This document shows, piece after piece, positions 39,401 through 47,178 of a stretch of DNA of 64,000 nt. The notes under the pieces were generated by a model. The model saw only the letters and a list, made by a program, of their open reading frames with translations, made no database searches and was not told the DNA's origin. The position numbers were made by a program, and so were the translations under genes. Source of the stretch: Mermis nigrescens (Eukaryota > Nematoda > Enoplea > Mermithida > Mermithidae); the NCBI GenBank assembly GCA_036768485.1, contig JAVLUZ010000408.1, forward strand, positions 124,001 through 188,000. The letters are read 5' to 3'. The stretch's first letter is position 1; each line of letters starts with the position of its first letter.

Positions 39401-41315
39401 GCTCTACCTTTCTAGAGCATAAAAGGAAAAAGTTTCGAAAATAAATCAAAAACGTCGGAACAAATTGACCAAAATATAGTCTGTTAGAGGTGCACCGGTG
39501 CCACTTTTTTCCGGTGTCAAACCTCAAAGTGTCCGGTACCTTAAAGTCTGTGCCTCAATACATTGTACAAGGTAGGTATATGTACATTCCTACTTACCTA
39601 ATAGTGCAGGGAGTGATATGCATGGGCGTTTATCCGTACGAACACTCAGCGTAACCCGGACACTTTAAGGCAGAGCCGGACACTTTAAGGTGCCTTAAAG
39701 TGTCCGGCCGGACACGTTAAAAGCGACACCGGTGCCGGTGCCAACATAAGACTATCTTTTGTCTATGAAAGTTTTTAAGAGGCGGATTGTGTGACACCAA
39801 TGCAGGTCCATGTAAGATACATCCCATAATATTTGCCCGTGGCTATCTGGTGCTAAGTGCCAAGAAAATTGATAATTTGAGCTAGAAGATCAATAAAAGC
39901 ATATAAAACTGTTGATATTCAAAGTTTTTTCGGAAAATAGAACAATTGTGATCAGCTGCATTTTTCGGGGATCAGCATCGGCAGCCAGTCTTCGGGAGTC
40001 ACAGGCCACAAATCCCTTCCAGCAAGGGAATATGCTTCCATGCACAGCAGTATTTTATTGGTTTCAGCTGTTTCACAAATCCAATGTCCACTAGATGTTC
40101 ATAGCAAACCAATCTAGATTTGTGTTATTAGAACTTAACTAGATAACTTCTATTATGTCAGTAGCCAAATTCCTACTTTGATTAGGAATATTCATGATTG
40201 GCTCAAATAAGAAACCTATAGGAAGATAATATTAACATTAGTTACGCGTAACGAGCGTTAACATTGTAACTTATTTATCTTAGAAATTCAAAAGAGGAAT
40301 ATAAAATAAATCGTTTGAGAAACACTTAAGATTATTCGCTTAAATCTACTTATGCGTTTACTAATTAGCACCGACGCCGGTGCCACCCTGGCACCGGCGC
40401 CGTTGCTAGTCCATCCCTAGTCAAAACATGAGTATAATAGCGCGAAGCGCCGAAAAATTTGGCACTTTTGAAAAAATAGATAGCTAAAAAACATTTTTAA
40501 CAAAGCATCTTTTCTACAAATTTTTAGGAAATGTTTGGAAACTTAAAAAAAATCGCCAATTTTGGGGAGAGGGGGGGTGAAAAAATTTTAGGGTGGAAGT
40601 GAAAATTTTTCTGGAGGGAGTGAACCCCCCCGTATGATCATGTATGGTATCTACCATTTTCGGAACCAGAAAGGGACTTTAAAAATTCACCCCTCCCCTA
40701 GAATTCCAATGCCGCGCATGTATGGATACGACCGACTTTGGGGTCCCTTATCCGTATTACTTATCCCATGTTACACTAGCTGCATCATGCAAATCAGAAA
40801 GAGTACGGTAATATCATACCAAAATTTTTAATGATCAAATTTTGTAGATGCGTCTCGAATATTGAATTTATTTCTATCACCGTCGCTGCCCAAAATCGAT
40901 AACCACTCCGACATAATATTGCTTATCTAAAGTTAACCCGCGCGGTGAAGATTTTTTAAGCATAATAAAGAAACGTAAGCTTTTGAAAAGACGCTGTAAA
41001 TTGCACTACAGAATGCGCCGAAATAATTTGAATAAATATTAATAAATAAATATACATAGGTACATAACAAAATAAAAAATAGTAAATAAGCAAATGTTTT
41101 ATATGTTCATATGTAAATAATAAATAACATGAATCACTTTTCAGACTGGTGTTCTTCATTTGTACAGATAAGTTCTACAGATAAGAACAATACGAAAATC
41201 GTCATTCAATGTCACCAAGTTTTGACCGTAAATTTATCATTTTGATAATAACAACAATAATAAAAATAAGAATAATAGTAATAATAATAGTAATATATAT
41301 AATATAATAATAATG

Positions 41316-41351
<36 letters not shown>

Positions 41352-42083
41352 TAATAATAATAACAATAATAATAATACATAATAATAATAATAATAATAA
41401 CAAACTAGACAATTTTTCTACCGTGACTTACATTTTTCGCTATGCATTGCCTAATTTATTGTTTTTCTGGGTATTTTAGGAGAAAAACACCCTTCTCTGG
41501 ATGCTGTTCCCCATAGGTGTAACGGCTCAGACTTTTGGGAAGAGATAGGTAGTCGGCCAGTGGAAGAGACGGATACTCCAATTTTGAGCAAAAATAGCGA
41601 AGCACCAAAAAATAACCACAAAAAAACGCAAGTTTTCGCCGAAAACCGGAGGGTGGCGAAAAATCTCAGCCTTGGGGGGAATGTGGGGGGACAACCGTAT
41701 CTGGGTGGAGGATCGGAACCCTAAATGCACATCATGAAAATTCTAAAGGGGTGAAAACCAAATTTCTTCAAAAGTGCCCTTTTTGGGCTCAAAAAAGAAC
41801 GAGTCAAAATCGTCATTTTTAGCGTTTCTGATGATGATCTTTCTATCTTCCAAGAAGATGAAAAATATAAATTTCAATGAAAATTCACCATAACTTGGTA
41901 AAAATGAATGTTTGACGCGAAGCGCGTCAAACACGAAAATTTGGGTCGGATTGTACAAAATCGCTAAGAAAAACAACAAAGAGTAAACTGTGTTTGTTAA
42001 ACCTAGGCAGTCAACTGAATCTGAACTTTATAATTTTATTGATATCATTTAATACAATTATTTACTTATTTATTTATTATTAC

Positions 42084-42154
<71 letters not shown>

Positions 42155-42636
42155 TATTATTATTATTATCATTATTATTATCATTATTATTATTATTCGT
42201 ATTATTATTAGTAATAATCATAATTATAATAATAATAACAACAACAATAATAATAATATATTATTATTATTATTTTTATTATTATTAATGCCAGACTGAC
42301 AAAATGCTTTATTTTACTTATTACACGCCATTAACCTGACTCAAAGCAACGTAATTATCGGATAATGCATTGATCACCGAGGCAGGGTCACCGCCAGCTT
42401 GAAAATATTTCGACAACGTGCTAAAAATGTCCGGCTCAAGAATAAAATCTGGTGCTAGAAGAGAGCATAGATAAATTAAAGAAATCATAAAAGTGAAATA
42501 ATAAAATGAAGAATTATTATTATTATTAACATTAAAAATAATTAATAATATTAATGATGATAACAATACTAATAATAATATTAATAATGATGATGATAAT
42601 AATAATAATAATATATAATAATATTATATATATATG

Positions 42637-42692
<56 letters not shown>

Positions 42693-43014
42693 TACTGCGA
42701 AATAACCACATGCAATCATTAATAACAGCCTCCGCGGGTTGATGTGGCTCAGGTTCAACACTTTCGGCCTCGCGACCTTCGCCGGATTCTGAGCCTGGGC
42801 TAAACATGTTGCCAAAATTATGTGGATCTGGGCTCAAACCGTCAGCATCGACAAAATGTATTCCCTCTTCGCGATCCGATCCATCTTTATCCCGATCCGG
42901 GGGCTCTGATGATACGGAAACTCTGGGAGACTGATCCGCATCATGATGCCCTCGGTCAGGACTCAAAAGCGAGGAGCTGACATCAGACTCCTCGGAAAAA
43001 GCTGCGTCGTCCAT
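18231..43014 (-). CDS. NELFCD: Negative elongation factor C/D (TH1), whole gene, nine exons
   Basis: NELF-C/D is a core subunit of the nuclear NELF complex, which with DSIF holds RNA polymerase II in promoter-proximal pausing. Coding exons in transcript order: 43014-42696, 42454-42336, 40926-40820, 38460-38154, 32226-32031, 29286-29010, 24989-24698, 21617-21429, 18405-18231. Every junction is GT-AG and, except in exon 3, the phases join in frame. The translation follows animal NELF-C/D from near the N-terminus to the end, including [46 protein letters not shown] and [15 protein letters not shown]. About 659 residues against about 590 in human; the excess is an acidic, serine-rich N-terminus. 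Exon 3 carries one extra base. Identification is from recalled family sequence, not a search. Confidence 0.93.
18440..18660. repeat. Family F element in NELFCD intron 8
   Basis: Contains TTTTTGGCTAAAAATTTAAGG and CATACATGGACAGGG; part of the CATACATGTAACGG group. Confidence 0.5.
18685..20345. repeat. Families A and D filling NELFCD intron 8
   Basis: A minus 18685-18922, D 18925-19060, A minus 19080-19312, A plus 19465-19700, D 19790-20090, A minus 20092-20340. No coding sequence between them. Confidence 0.75.
20375..20775. repeat. Family G element
   Basis: Shares GTACTGTCCxGCGATTTTG, TAAAAATGCxATATTACCACG and TTTTATAGGCTAxTTTGACC with 55900-56290, in the same orientation, about 400 bp. Confidence 0.7.
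20776..21428. other. NELFCD intron 8 remainder
   Basis: Family F fragment at about 21110-21260 and an AT-rich TAAA simple repeat at about 21335-21415 directly beside the exon 8 donor. Confidence 0.5.
21429..21617 (-). CDS. NELFCD: NELFCD exon 8 (residues 539-601)
   Basis: Acceptor TGCATAG; donor CTCAG|GTAGTA. Encodes [19 protein letters not shown], then [20 protein letters not shown] and [11 protein letters not shown], the near-invariant LLVKLFETEH and LLDRMVHLLSRGY region of the family. 189 nt. Confidence 0.95.
21690..22255. repeat. Families F and A in NELFCD intron 7
   Basis: F at 21690-21835, an A/D mosaic at 21832-21985 and a full minus family A copy at 22002-22250. Confidence 0.7.
22260..23090. 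other. NELFCD intron 7, unique AT-rich DNA
   Basis: No repeat family and no exon recognised. Confidence 0.4.
23098..23675. repeat. Family A inverted pair
   Basis: Plus copy 23098-23325 and minus copy 23443-23672, head to head with a spacer of about 115 bp, able to form a long hairpin in RNA or single-stranded DNA. Confidence 0.8.
23870..24660. repeat. Families C, F and A in NELFCD intron 7
   Basis: C at 23870-24260 with GGCGCGAAGCGCC at 24116-24128, F at 24330-24510, A-like fragment to 24660. Confidence 0.65.
24698..24989 (-). CDS. NELFCD: NELFCD exon 7 (residues 442-538)
   Basis: Acceptor CTGGTAG; donor AACAG|GTTTAA. Encodes [58 protein letters not shown], equivalent to the human INKDELKST, YQCIRFPVVAMGVL and LALLDEI blocks. 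A second copy of the same MITE family begins 50 bp upstream of the exon (25039). Confidence 0.93.
25039..26119. mobile_element. Tc1/mariner-like MITE, interrupted
   Basis: Inverted ends CAATGCTCGCCAT and CGAGCACTG flanked by TA. Shares internal GCAGACGGAGCAATTT and GTCCATTATTCT with 29322-30199. Split by the element at 25109-25790. The left end is 50 bp upstream of NELFCD exon 7. Confidence 0.75.
25109..25790. mobile_element. hAT-like element with CAGGCACGTA ends, carrying two family A modules
   Basis: Ends CAGGCACGTA and TACGTGCCTG are perfect inverted repeats. Target duplication GTTTTATC (25101-25108) and GTTTTGTC (25791-25798) matches at 7 of 8. Contains minus family A modules at about 25150-25383 and 25392-25655. 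Confidence 0.8.
26237..27435. mobile_element. TIR element with CAGGGTGTCCCAC ends
   Basis: Left end CAGGGTGTCCCAC and right end GTGGGACACTCTG, the right flanked by TA; an internal TGTCCCACCTAAGTATCC copy lies near 26388. Mariner-like. Split by the family B element at 26700-27201. Confidence 0.55.
26700..27201. mobile_element. Family B hAT-like MITE with perfect target duplication
   Basis: CATACATGATC at one end and GTGCATGTATG at the other, flanked by CTCGTGGG at 26692-26699 and 27202-27209. Contains a minisatellite of GCAGAATCATTTTTCACCCC units (about 26740-26850) and a GGCGCTTCACGCC motif. Confidence 0.85.
27440..28400. other. NELFCD intron 6, AT-rich DNA
   Basis: No exon or recognised family; weak family A-like remnants near 28070-28330. 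Confidence 0.4.
28410..28950. repeat. Family F elements in NELFCD intron 6
   Basis: CATACATGTAATGGCTCGAA at 28422 and further units to 28950 with GGGGGTCCTGGCCATTTTC and CCTAAAAATGGCxAA words. Confidence 0.7.
29010..29286 (-). CDS. NELFCD: NELFCD exon 6 (residues 350-441)
   Basis: Acceptor GTTTCAG; donor AATAG|GTATAG. Encodes [54 protein letters not shown] and LLAYACSV, all recognisable NELF-C/D blocks. A mariner-like MITE begins only 36 bp 5' of the exon (29322), so the whole 3' splice region is squeezed between the transposon and the exon. Confidence 0.93.
29322..30199. mobile_element. Tc1/mariner-like MITE, 878 bp
   Basis: Inverted ends CAGTGCTCGCCATGAAAGTT and AACTTTCATGGCGAGCACCG, flanked by TA on both sides. 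The arms pair over about 200 bp; the left arm has an extra fold-back (about 29450-29655) with GCATGTTA ends. No transposase. Confidence 0.85.
30480..31980. repeat. Families F, B and A in NELFCD intron 5
   Basis: F 30480-30650, B 30640-30990 and 31150-31700 (CATGGGAATTCTGGG and CGAAGCGCC), A plus 31740-31978. The last ends close to the exon 5 donor. Confidence 0.7.
32031..32226 (-). CDS. NELFCD: NELFCD exon 5 (residues 284-349)
   Basis: Acceptor GATTACAG; donor AAC|GTAAGA. Encodes [20 protein letters not shown] then [19 protein letters not shown] and DIALIL, matching the family FAKMVCHGEHTYLFAQ block. The 3' boundary is the least certain in this gene: joining to exon 6 gives a loop about ten residues longer than in human. 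Confidence 0.88.
32450..33395. repeat. Families B, F and A in NELFCD intron 4
   Basis: B about 32450-32780, two F copies 32800-33190, family A minus fragment 33290-33390. Confidence 0.6.
33400..34225. other. NELFCD intron 4, AT-rich DNA
   Basis: Very AT-rich, with short AAATAAAT and TTAAAAATT repeats; no exon seen. Confidence 0.4.
34230..34870. repeat. Families F and E in NELFCD intron 4
   Basis: F at 34230-34430, then about eight E units around AGCTATATAGCCTTTTTGGG, two of them (near 34550-34610) almost identical. Confidence 0.7.
35011..35479. mobile_element. Tc1/mariner-like MITE, 469 bp
   Basis: Ends CAGTGCTCGCCACGAAATTT and AAATTTCGTGGCGAGAACTG, with TA on the left. The arms continue through TGTTCAAA/TTTGAACA and GGTTCTTTA/TAAAGAACC. 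Related to the elements at 25039 and 29322. Confidence 0.85.
35500..37870. repeat. Families C, D and B in NELFCD intron 4
   Basis: C at 35790-35875 and 35950-36520 (GGCGCGAAGCGCC at 36353), D at 36520-36790, B at about 37180-37480 and 37500-37870 (GGCGCTTCGCGCC at 37790). AT-rich filler between. Confidence 0.6.
38154..38460 (-). CDS. NELFCD: NELFCD exon 4 (residues 182-284)
   Basis: Acceptor GATCAG; donor ATCGA|GTAACC. Encodes [13 protein letters not shown], then [20 protein letters not shown] and [13 protein letters not shown], ending [13 protein letters not shown] and a short variable tail. This is the most conserved part of the TH1 fold. 307 nt, entering in phase 1 and leaving in phase 2. 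Confidence 0.95.
38560..39180. repeat. Family C elements in NELFCD intron 3
   Basis: Two units with CTTTGTACATGTACAAA-type palindromes (38640-38885 and 39105-39170) around a GGCGCTTCGCGCC at 38958. Confidence 0.7.
39270..40720. repeat. Family B element split by a family H element
   Basis: Family B halves at 39270-39483 and about 40431-40720 rejoin across AAATATAGTC and AGTCAAAACATGAGTATAAT. Confidence 0.7.
39484..40430. mobile_element. Family H hAT-like element
   Basis: Starts TAGAGGTGCACCGGTGCC; ends GGCGCCGTTGCTAGTCCATC then CCTA (inverted TAGGGATGGAC). Near the left side, GGACACTTTAAGG words alternate in both orientations. Related material lies at 59490-60190. Confidence 0.6.
40820..40926 (-). 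CDS. NELFCD: NELFCD exon 3, with one-base frame break
   Basis: This exon is too short and split to appear as one open frame. Acceptor CTTTAG, donor TTTTG|GTATGA. The 5' part reads [16 protein letters not shown], matching the NLLAEWL segment of NELF-C/D. The 3' part reads [13 protein letters not shown] in a different frame, matching the ENHL...LLIKHF segment, and its final G joins exon 4 to make Asp of DPRKAD. The exon is 107 nt, whereas the flanking phases need 3n+1 (106). The extra base lies roughly between 40878 and 40895. Confidence 0.82.
41225..42335. repeat. ATT/TAA microsatellites with families F and B in NELFCD intron 2
   Basis: (TAA)n at 41230-41400, F at 41500-41730, B at 41725-41985, (ATT)n at about 42065-42290. 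The poly-Tyr and poly-Ile frames here are microsatellite artefacts. Confidence 0.85.
42336..42454 (-). CDS. NELFCD: NELFCD exon 2 (residues 107-146)
   Basis: Acceptor TTCTAG, donor CAG|GTTAAT. Encodes [20 protein letters not shown] and then DNYVALSQ, the conserved start of the structured TH1 region, equivalent to the human stretch with YFQAGGSPE and NYTAVAQ. It begins in phase 1 and ends in phase 0. Confidence 0.92.
42455..42695. repeat. NELFCD intron 1, mostly (ATT)n
   Basis: The shortest intron (241 bp). From its first bases it is an ATT microsatellite: the 5' splice site GTAATT runs straight into the array. Confidence 0.85.
42696..43014 (-). CDS. NELFCD: NELFCD exon 1 (residues 1-106, start codon)
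   Basis: The ATG at 43014 follows AATAAA-type A-rich leader and opens [15 protein letters not shown]. The exon encodes an acidic, Ser/Pro-rich, probably disordered N-terminus longer than in vertebrates. It ends CGC A|GTAATT, and the lone A joins CA of exon 2 to make Thr in [16 protein letters not shown], matching the family. The frame is also open upstream, but an acceptor-like TTTACAG lies 9 bases before the ATG, so this start is preferred. Confidence 0.85.
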
Positions 43015-44854
43015 TTTATTTAGCTGTAAATCAATAAAGTGGTCAAATAGCAAAATACGATGCCGATCAGGACAGACCGGGAAGAAAATTTTGACAGGTA
43101 CTGTAATGCACGGAAAGATGGACAAATTGCAGGTATTTGTTATTTTCATCTTTTGCGCTTCGCGCCATATTTGAAGTATTTCCGATAATTTTGTCTCAAA
43201 CACGACCAAAAAATGACACTTTTTGTTAAACAATAATTTTTCATGTGATAATTCGATTCACCATTCAAGTGCGAAGGTACTTTTTATCCATTTTATCCAC
43301 CAGGATTTTTACTCCATTCTCTAAATCTAATATAACGAACGAATATGAGACGTGCACAATAATACTATGTACTACAAGGCGTTGATTTTTTAAGAAAATA
43401 TTAATAGTAGGACAAGCCGCGTAGTCCAGGATTTTTTTCAGGCGGGGTGAGGAGGGATCGCAAACTTTGAAGCTGGATATCTCGAGAACTATTAGGAGAT
43501 AAGCCAAAATAAAAGCAAGCCAAAATAAAGGCATTTCTGAACGTTTCTCGACGAGCTCTAAACAATAGCAAAAAAAATTTGTAAGAAATTCCAAAAATTT
43601 TTTACTTCATTTACTAATCAAACACGAAATACATCGTACGAACTGTTTGCATAACTGATTTCTTATATTTAATTCATTTAAAACTTTTCAATATTTGTAT
43701 TTATAGTCAATCTTTGTATTTCAAGACAAAACAAAAGAGAAAATATATACTCGTGAAAAAATTTGACATGTTCACCATGTCTGACTTAACTTTGAGAAGT
43801 TTCGAGCGATTTAGAAGACATTAAGTTCATAAACAATAAATACGGCGCAAAGCGCTAGAAAGTTTTAGCGTTTCAATGCTGCTACTCAATTTCGCACCTT
43901 TTTGAAGAGAATACATGTTATATATCCGATTTCATAGATAATTATATCTCGAAAAAGATTTAAATACTTACATTACAAATATTAATTTTGATCAAATTAA
44001 TGACGCGAAGCGCCGAAAGTTTGAGCATTTTTACGCTGAGAAACGTAAAAAACTTATATATAGTTTCCTATCTGAAAATTCTAAGAAAAATTTCAGGGGG
44101 AATCCCCTGGGTACAGGCCCGAGTATGTAGGGCAGGTGGATCAAATGTTTGAAATCAACAAAGAGCTTATTCGTAGTCTGGGCACTTCGAAATTTGTATA
44201 AAATTTTGTTCTAAAATTTCTATACAAATTTTAAAGAACACGAAAAACCAGGAAAGCAGTAGGTGCCTGCGATTTAAATAAAAACGATTTGAAACTTCGA
44301 CAAACCTACCGGTGACTGCTCAGAAAATCGATTTAAGAAAAATCGAAAAATGCCGCCGAAGCTACTTTAGGAAATAAGGAGATAAATCAGACAAAATAAT
44401 GCGAAGTCGATTTTCTCAAGCGCCCTTCAGTCCATTATCAAAAACATGCACTGTGGAAGTATACTAAATTGAGAGGATAAAAAGCAAAAATGTAAGACTG
44501 GAGGCTAATTATACAGCATTCAACAATTTTTGTTTTCCATATGAGACCTTGTAGAAAAAATCCGTACTTGCAATATTTCTAGGGCTGATCTACCAACCAA
44601 AAGTATATTCCTATAGAGACGGATTCAGAATTTTCTGACAGTGGGTGAACATAAATTTCCTTAAAGTGTCAAAAATTGAGCATTAAAATCCGTCCATTAT
44701 GCTAAAAGTAGCGGTTTTTGCCGTCTTTTGATAGAACATCTGCGATTCGAAAAAGATAAGTTTGCTACGAAAAAACGTGCAAAATTAGTGCAAAATGGGT
44801 ACAAACACACCTGGGCAATCGATTTTGGTTCTGAAGGTACCGGGGTCCCTTTTG

Positions 44855-45195
44855 TTGAAGTTGGTTGGTTGTCTGGTTGGCTAGTTGGTTGGTTGGTTGG
44901 CTAGTTGGTTGGTTGTTTAGCTGGTTGGTTGGTTGTTTAGCTAATTGGTTGGTTGGCTAGTTGGTTGGTTAGTTGGCTACTTGCTTGGTTGACTGGCTAG
45001 TTGGTTGGTTGTTTCGCTGGTTGGGTGGTTGTCTGGTTGGCTAGTTGATTGCTTGGTTGGCCGGTTAGTTGGTTGGTTGGTTGGCTAGTTGGTTAGTTGT
45101 TTGGCCGGTTGGCTGACTATTTTGTTGGCTGGCTGGTTGGCCGGTCAGTTACTTGGTTGGTTGGATAGTTGTTTGGTTGTATTGGTTGTATCATT
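44855..45195. repeat. TTGGTTGGC simple repeat
   Basis: About 340 bp of imperfect GGTTGGTTGGCTAGTTGGTT units. Confidence 0.85.
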
Positions 45196-46586
45196 TTCTC
45201 ACTTTTTTATTTTAGGGTCAAAAATTCTACCCTCCCCCAATCAAAAACTGTTTTTTCTGGCGCCACCCAGCTGGGGTTCTGAAGGTACCGTAGTGCCTTC
45301 TGGCGCCACCCGGTGGCGCGGCATTGCCCACCTGTGGATACAAAGCACCGAAAAAATACTCGAGAAATCGTTTAGCGAACGAAAAAATTCTTCCAACAAA
45401 AACTACTATTCTGACGTCAAAATAATGTTTTTAGAACGTCAAAGTTAGTAAATGTCATTAATAAGAACTACCCGGCGCGGGCGACAGAAAAATTCGAAAA
45501 CTAAAATCAACAATACACACTATTCTATGTTGTATCCAGCTAATTTTTGACGACGGGGAGAGCTCGGCCGGCATATGTACAGGCACTGCATGGGGATTCT
45601 GGGGTTTCAAGGAAGGGGATGAAGGGTGAAATTATGAAATTTTTTTCGGTCCAGAATATGTACGCGTCAAGCACATCGTTTTTAGCGTTTCTGACGATGC
45701 TCCATCTTTCTATAGTATGAAAACAAAAAATTTCGAAAAGAAACAAAAAAGTTAGAACAAATTGAACAAAATACAATCAAAACTTGAGTAAAATAGCACG
45801 AAGCGCCGAAAATTTGGCATTTTTGAGCAAATAGATACCTAGCTAAAAACGCTTTAAAAAGCATCTTTTTCACATATTTTTCGAAAATTTTTGGGAACCT
45901 TCAAAAAATCGCCAATTTTGCGGGGATGGGTGGTAAAAACTATTGTGGGGGTGAAACCCCCATGGATCATGTATGTATGGCGGCCACTCCCTCTAAACCC
46001 GCGCTTGCGTGCCCATCAAATCTATGCACGCATCACCGAAATTATGCGAGTACTGATATGTGCATTCTTCAAACCGTCTTAACGCTGCTTCCTACAATGT
46101 TTAATAACAGTTTGCAGATGCGTACAGTTTCCTGTTTAAGAGCACTCTTCCAACCCGGATAAAAATTGTCTCAGCTGACAATATAATCCGCCAATCGTTT
46201 GCACGTCAGAGTGAATTAAATTTTATTCGATTCTATTTATAAACAGTACGAAACAAAAAGTCAACGCGTTTATATAACAAAGAATAGAATGATTCAGTTG
46301 CGAATATGAGACATGGATATTTGATGCCCTAAATTTTCCGCCAAATAGTCGAAAATAGTACCTCAAAGGTTTTTTAAAAATTTATTCGAACACAGAATTT
46401 CCTTGAATCAACCGAAATTTTGTGGAATTCGGGCCTAAGAACGACAAGAGATGACTAAAATTTCTAATCACGTACATTCTTATCAGAGTCCGGCGGGAAT
46501 CTCAATATTGTTTTGAAAAGTTTCGCTAAAAAAGTTGATAAAATGTGCCGAAATAATGAATAAATCGACGACTCGATGTTCATACT

Positions 46587-46774
46587 GTTCAGGCACGTAG
46601 CTGGCCGTGCTATTTTGGGGGGACCAATACCGATTTTTGGGGGGATTTAGCCCAAAAAGGCCGAAAATAGCACAAAATAATGTTTGAAAAGTCCTATTTT
46701 TCCGATTTTTCTGAATTTTGGGGGCACGGACCGGACCCCCCTATTACCCCCAGAGATACGTGCCTGCTGACAAC
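46587..46774. mobile_element. CAGGCACGTA-ended short element
   Basis: CAGGCACGTAG at one end and TACGTGCCTG at the other, 188 bp, with G-rich family A/D-like interior. Same ends as 25109-25790. The target duplication is not clear. Confidence 0.6.
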
Positions 46775-46851
46775 TGAGTACAAATAATTTGAATCGATTT
46801 CGCGCGTGAATGAGTAGAACGTATCAAAAACATCAAATTTGGCAAAATATT

Positions 46852-47178
46852 TCAAATCAGCAGAGCCTGGCCGGGTTTTTTGCCCGGCCACGCCTCCTTG
46901 GCGTATTTCTTCTTCTTGGGCCCCAATTCGTCTTCCTGGTCGAATGGTTCCTCGCGGCCCAAATCTAATTTTTTGCCGGTAGGCGGCCGAGTCTGCGGTT
47001 CGGGCATTTCGACCGAATAAAGTTCGACGTCGGGGGCGATGTTGAGCAAAAAGCCCATTTTGGACGCCTGGTGGGGGTGGTGGGGGTGGATGGGGTGCAG
47101 AGCGGCGCCCGATTGACGCTTGGCCTGGGCCGAGTCGAGGGCACCCAAATTATAATGGTCGTTCTCAAGACGAGGTCG
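46852..47178 (-). CDS. PPP1R8: PPP1R8 exon 6, C-terminus and stop
   Basis: Acceptor TTCTTCAG. Begins RPRLENDHYN, passes through a His/Pro-rich linker, and ends GPKKKKYAKEAWPGKKPG then QALLI, matching the human C-terminal KKKKYAKEAWPGKKP signature. Local base composition is much richer in G+C than the flanking introns. A CAGGCACGTA-ended repeat starts 37 bp upstream of the acceptor. Confidence 0.95.
   Translation of the reverse strand, partial: RPRLENDHYNLGALDSAQAKRQSGAALHPIHPHHPHQASKMGFLLNIAPDVELYSVEMPEPQTRPPTGKKLDLGREEPFDQEDELGPKKKKYAKEAWPGKKPGQALLI

Larger units (their letters stand above)
43015..46851. other. Spacer between PPP1R8 and NELFCD
   Basis: Contains the presumed NELFCD promoter (no TATA box identified), CGAAGC-motif fragments at 43140-44060, a TTGG simple repeat, family B at 45560-45985 and an hAT-ended fragment (46587-46774) in the presumed PPP1R8 3' UTR. 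Unidentified coding-like DNA lies at 45990-46170. Confidence 0.5.

Noticed and set aside
41212..42815. Long poly-Tyr, poly-Ile and poly-Leu open frames
   Set aside because: They are translations of (ATT)n and (TAA)n microsatellites; only the non-repeat end of 42532-43233 is real, as NELFCD exon 1.
45990..46170. Minus-strand candidates such as WKSALKQETVRICKLLLNIV and RRFEECTYQYSHNFGDACID
   Set aside because: The two overlap in different frames with weak splice signals and no recognised family; chance open frames in slightly G+C-richer DNA are as likely.
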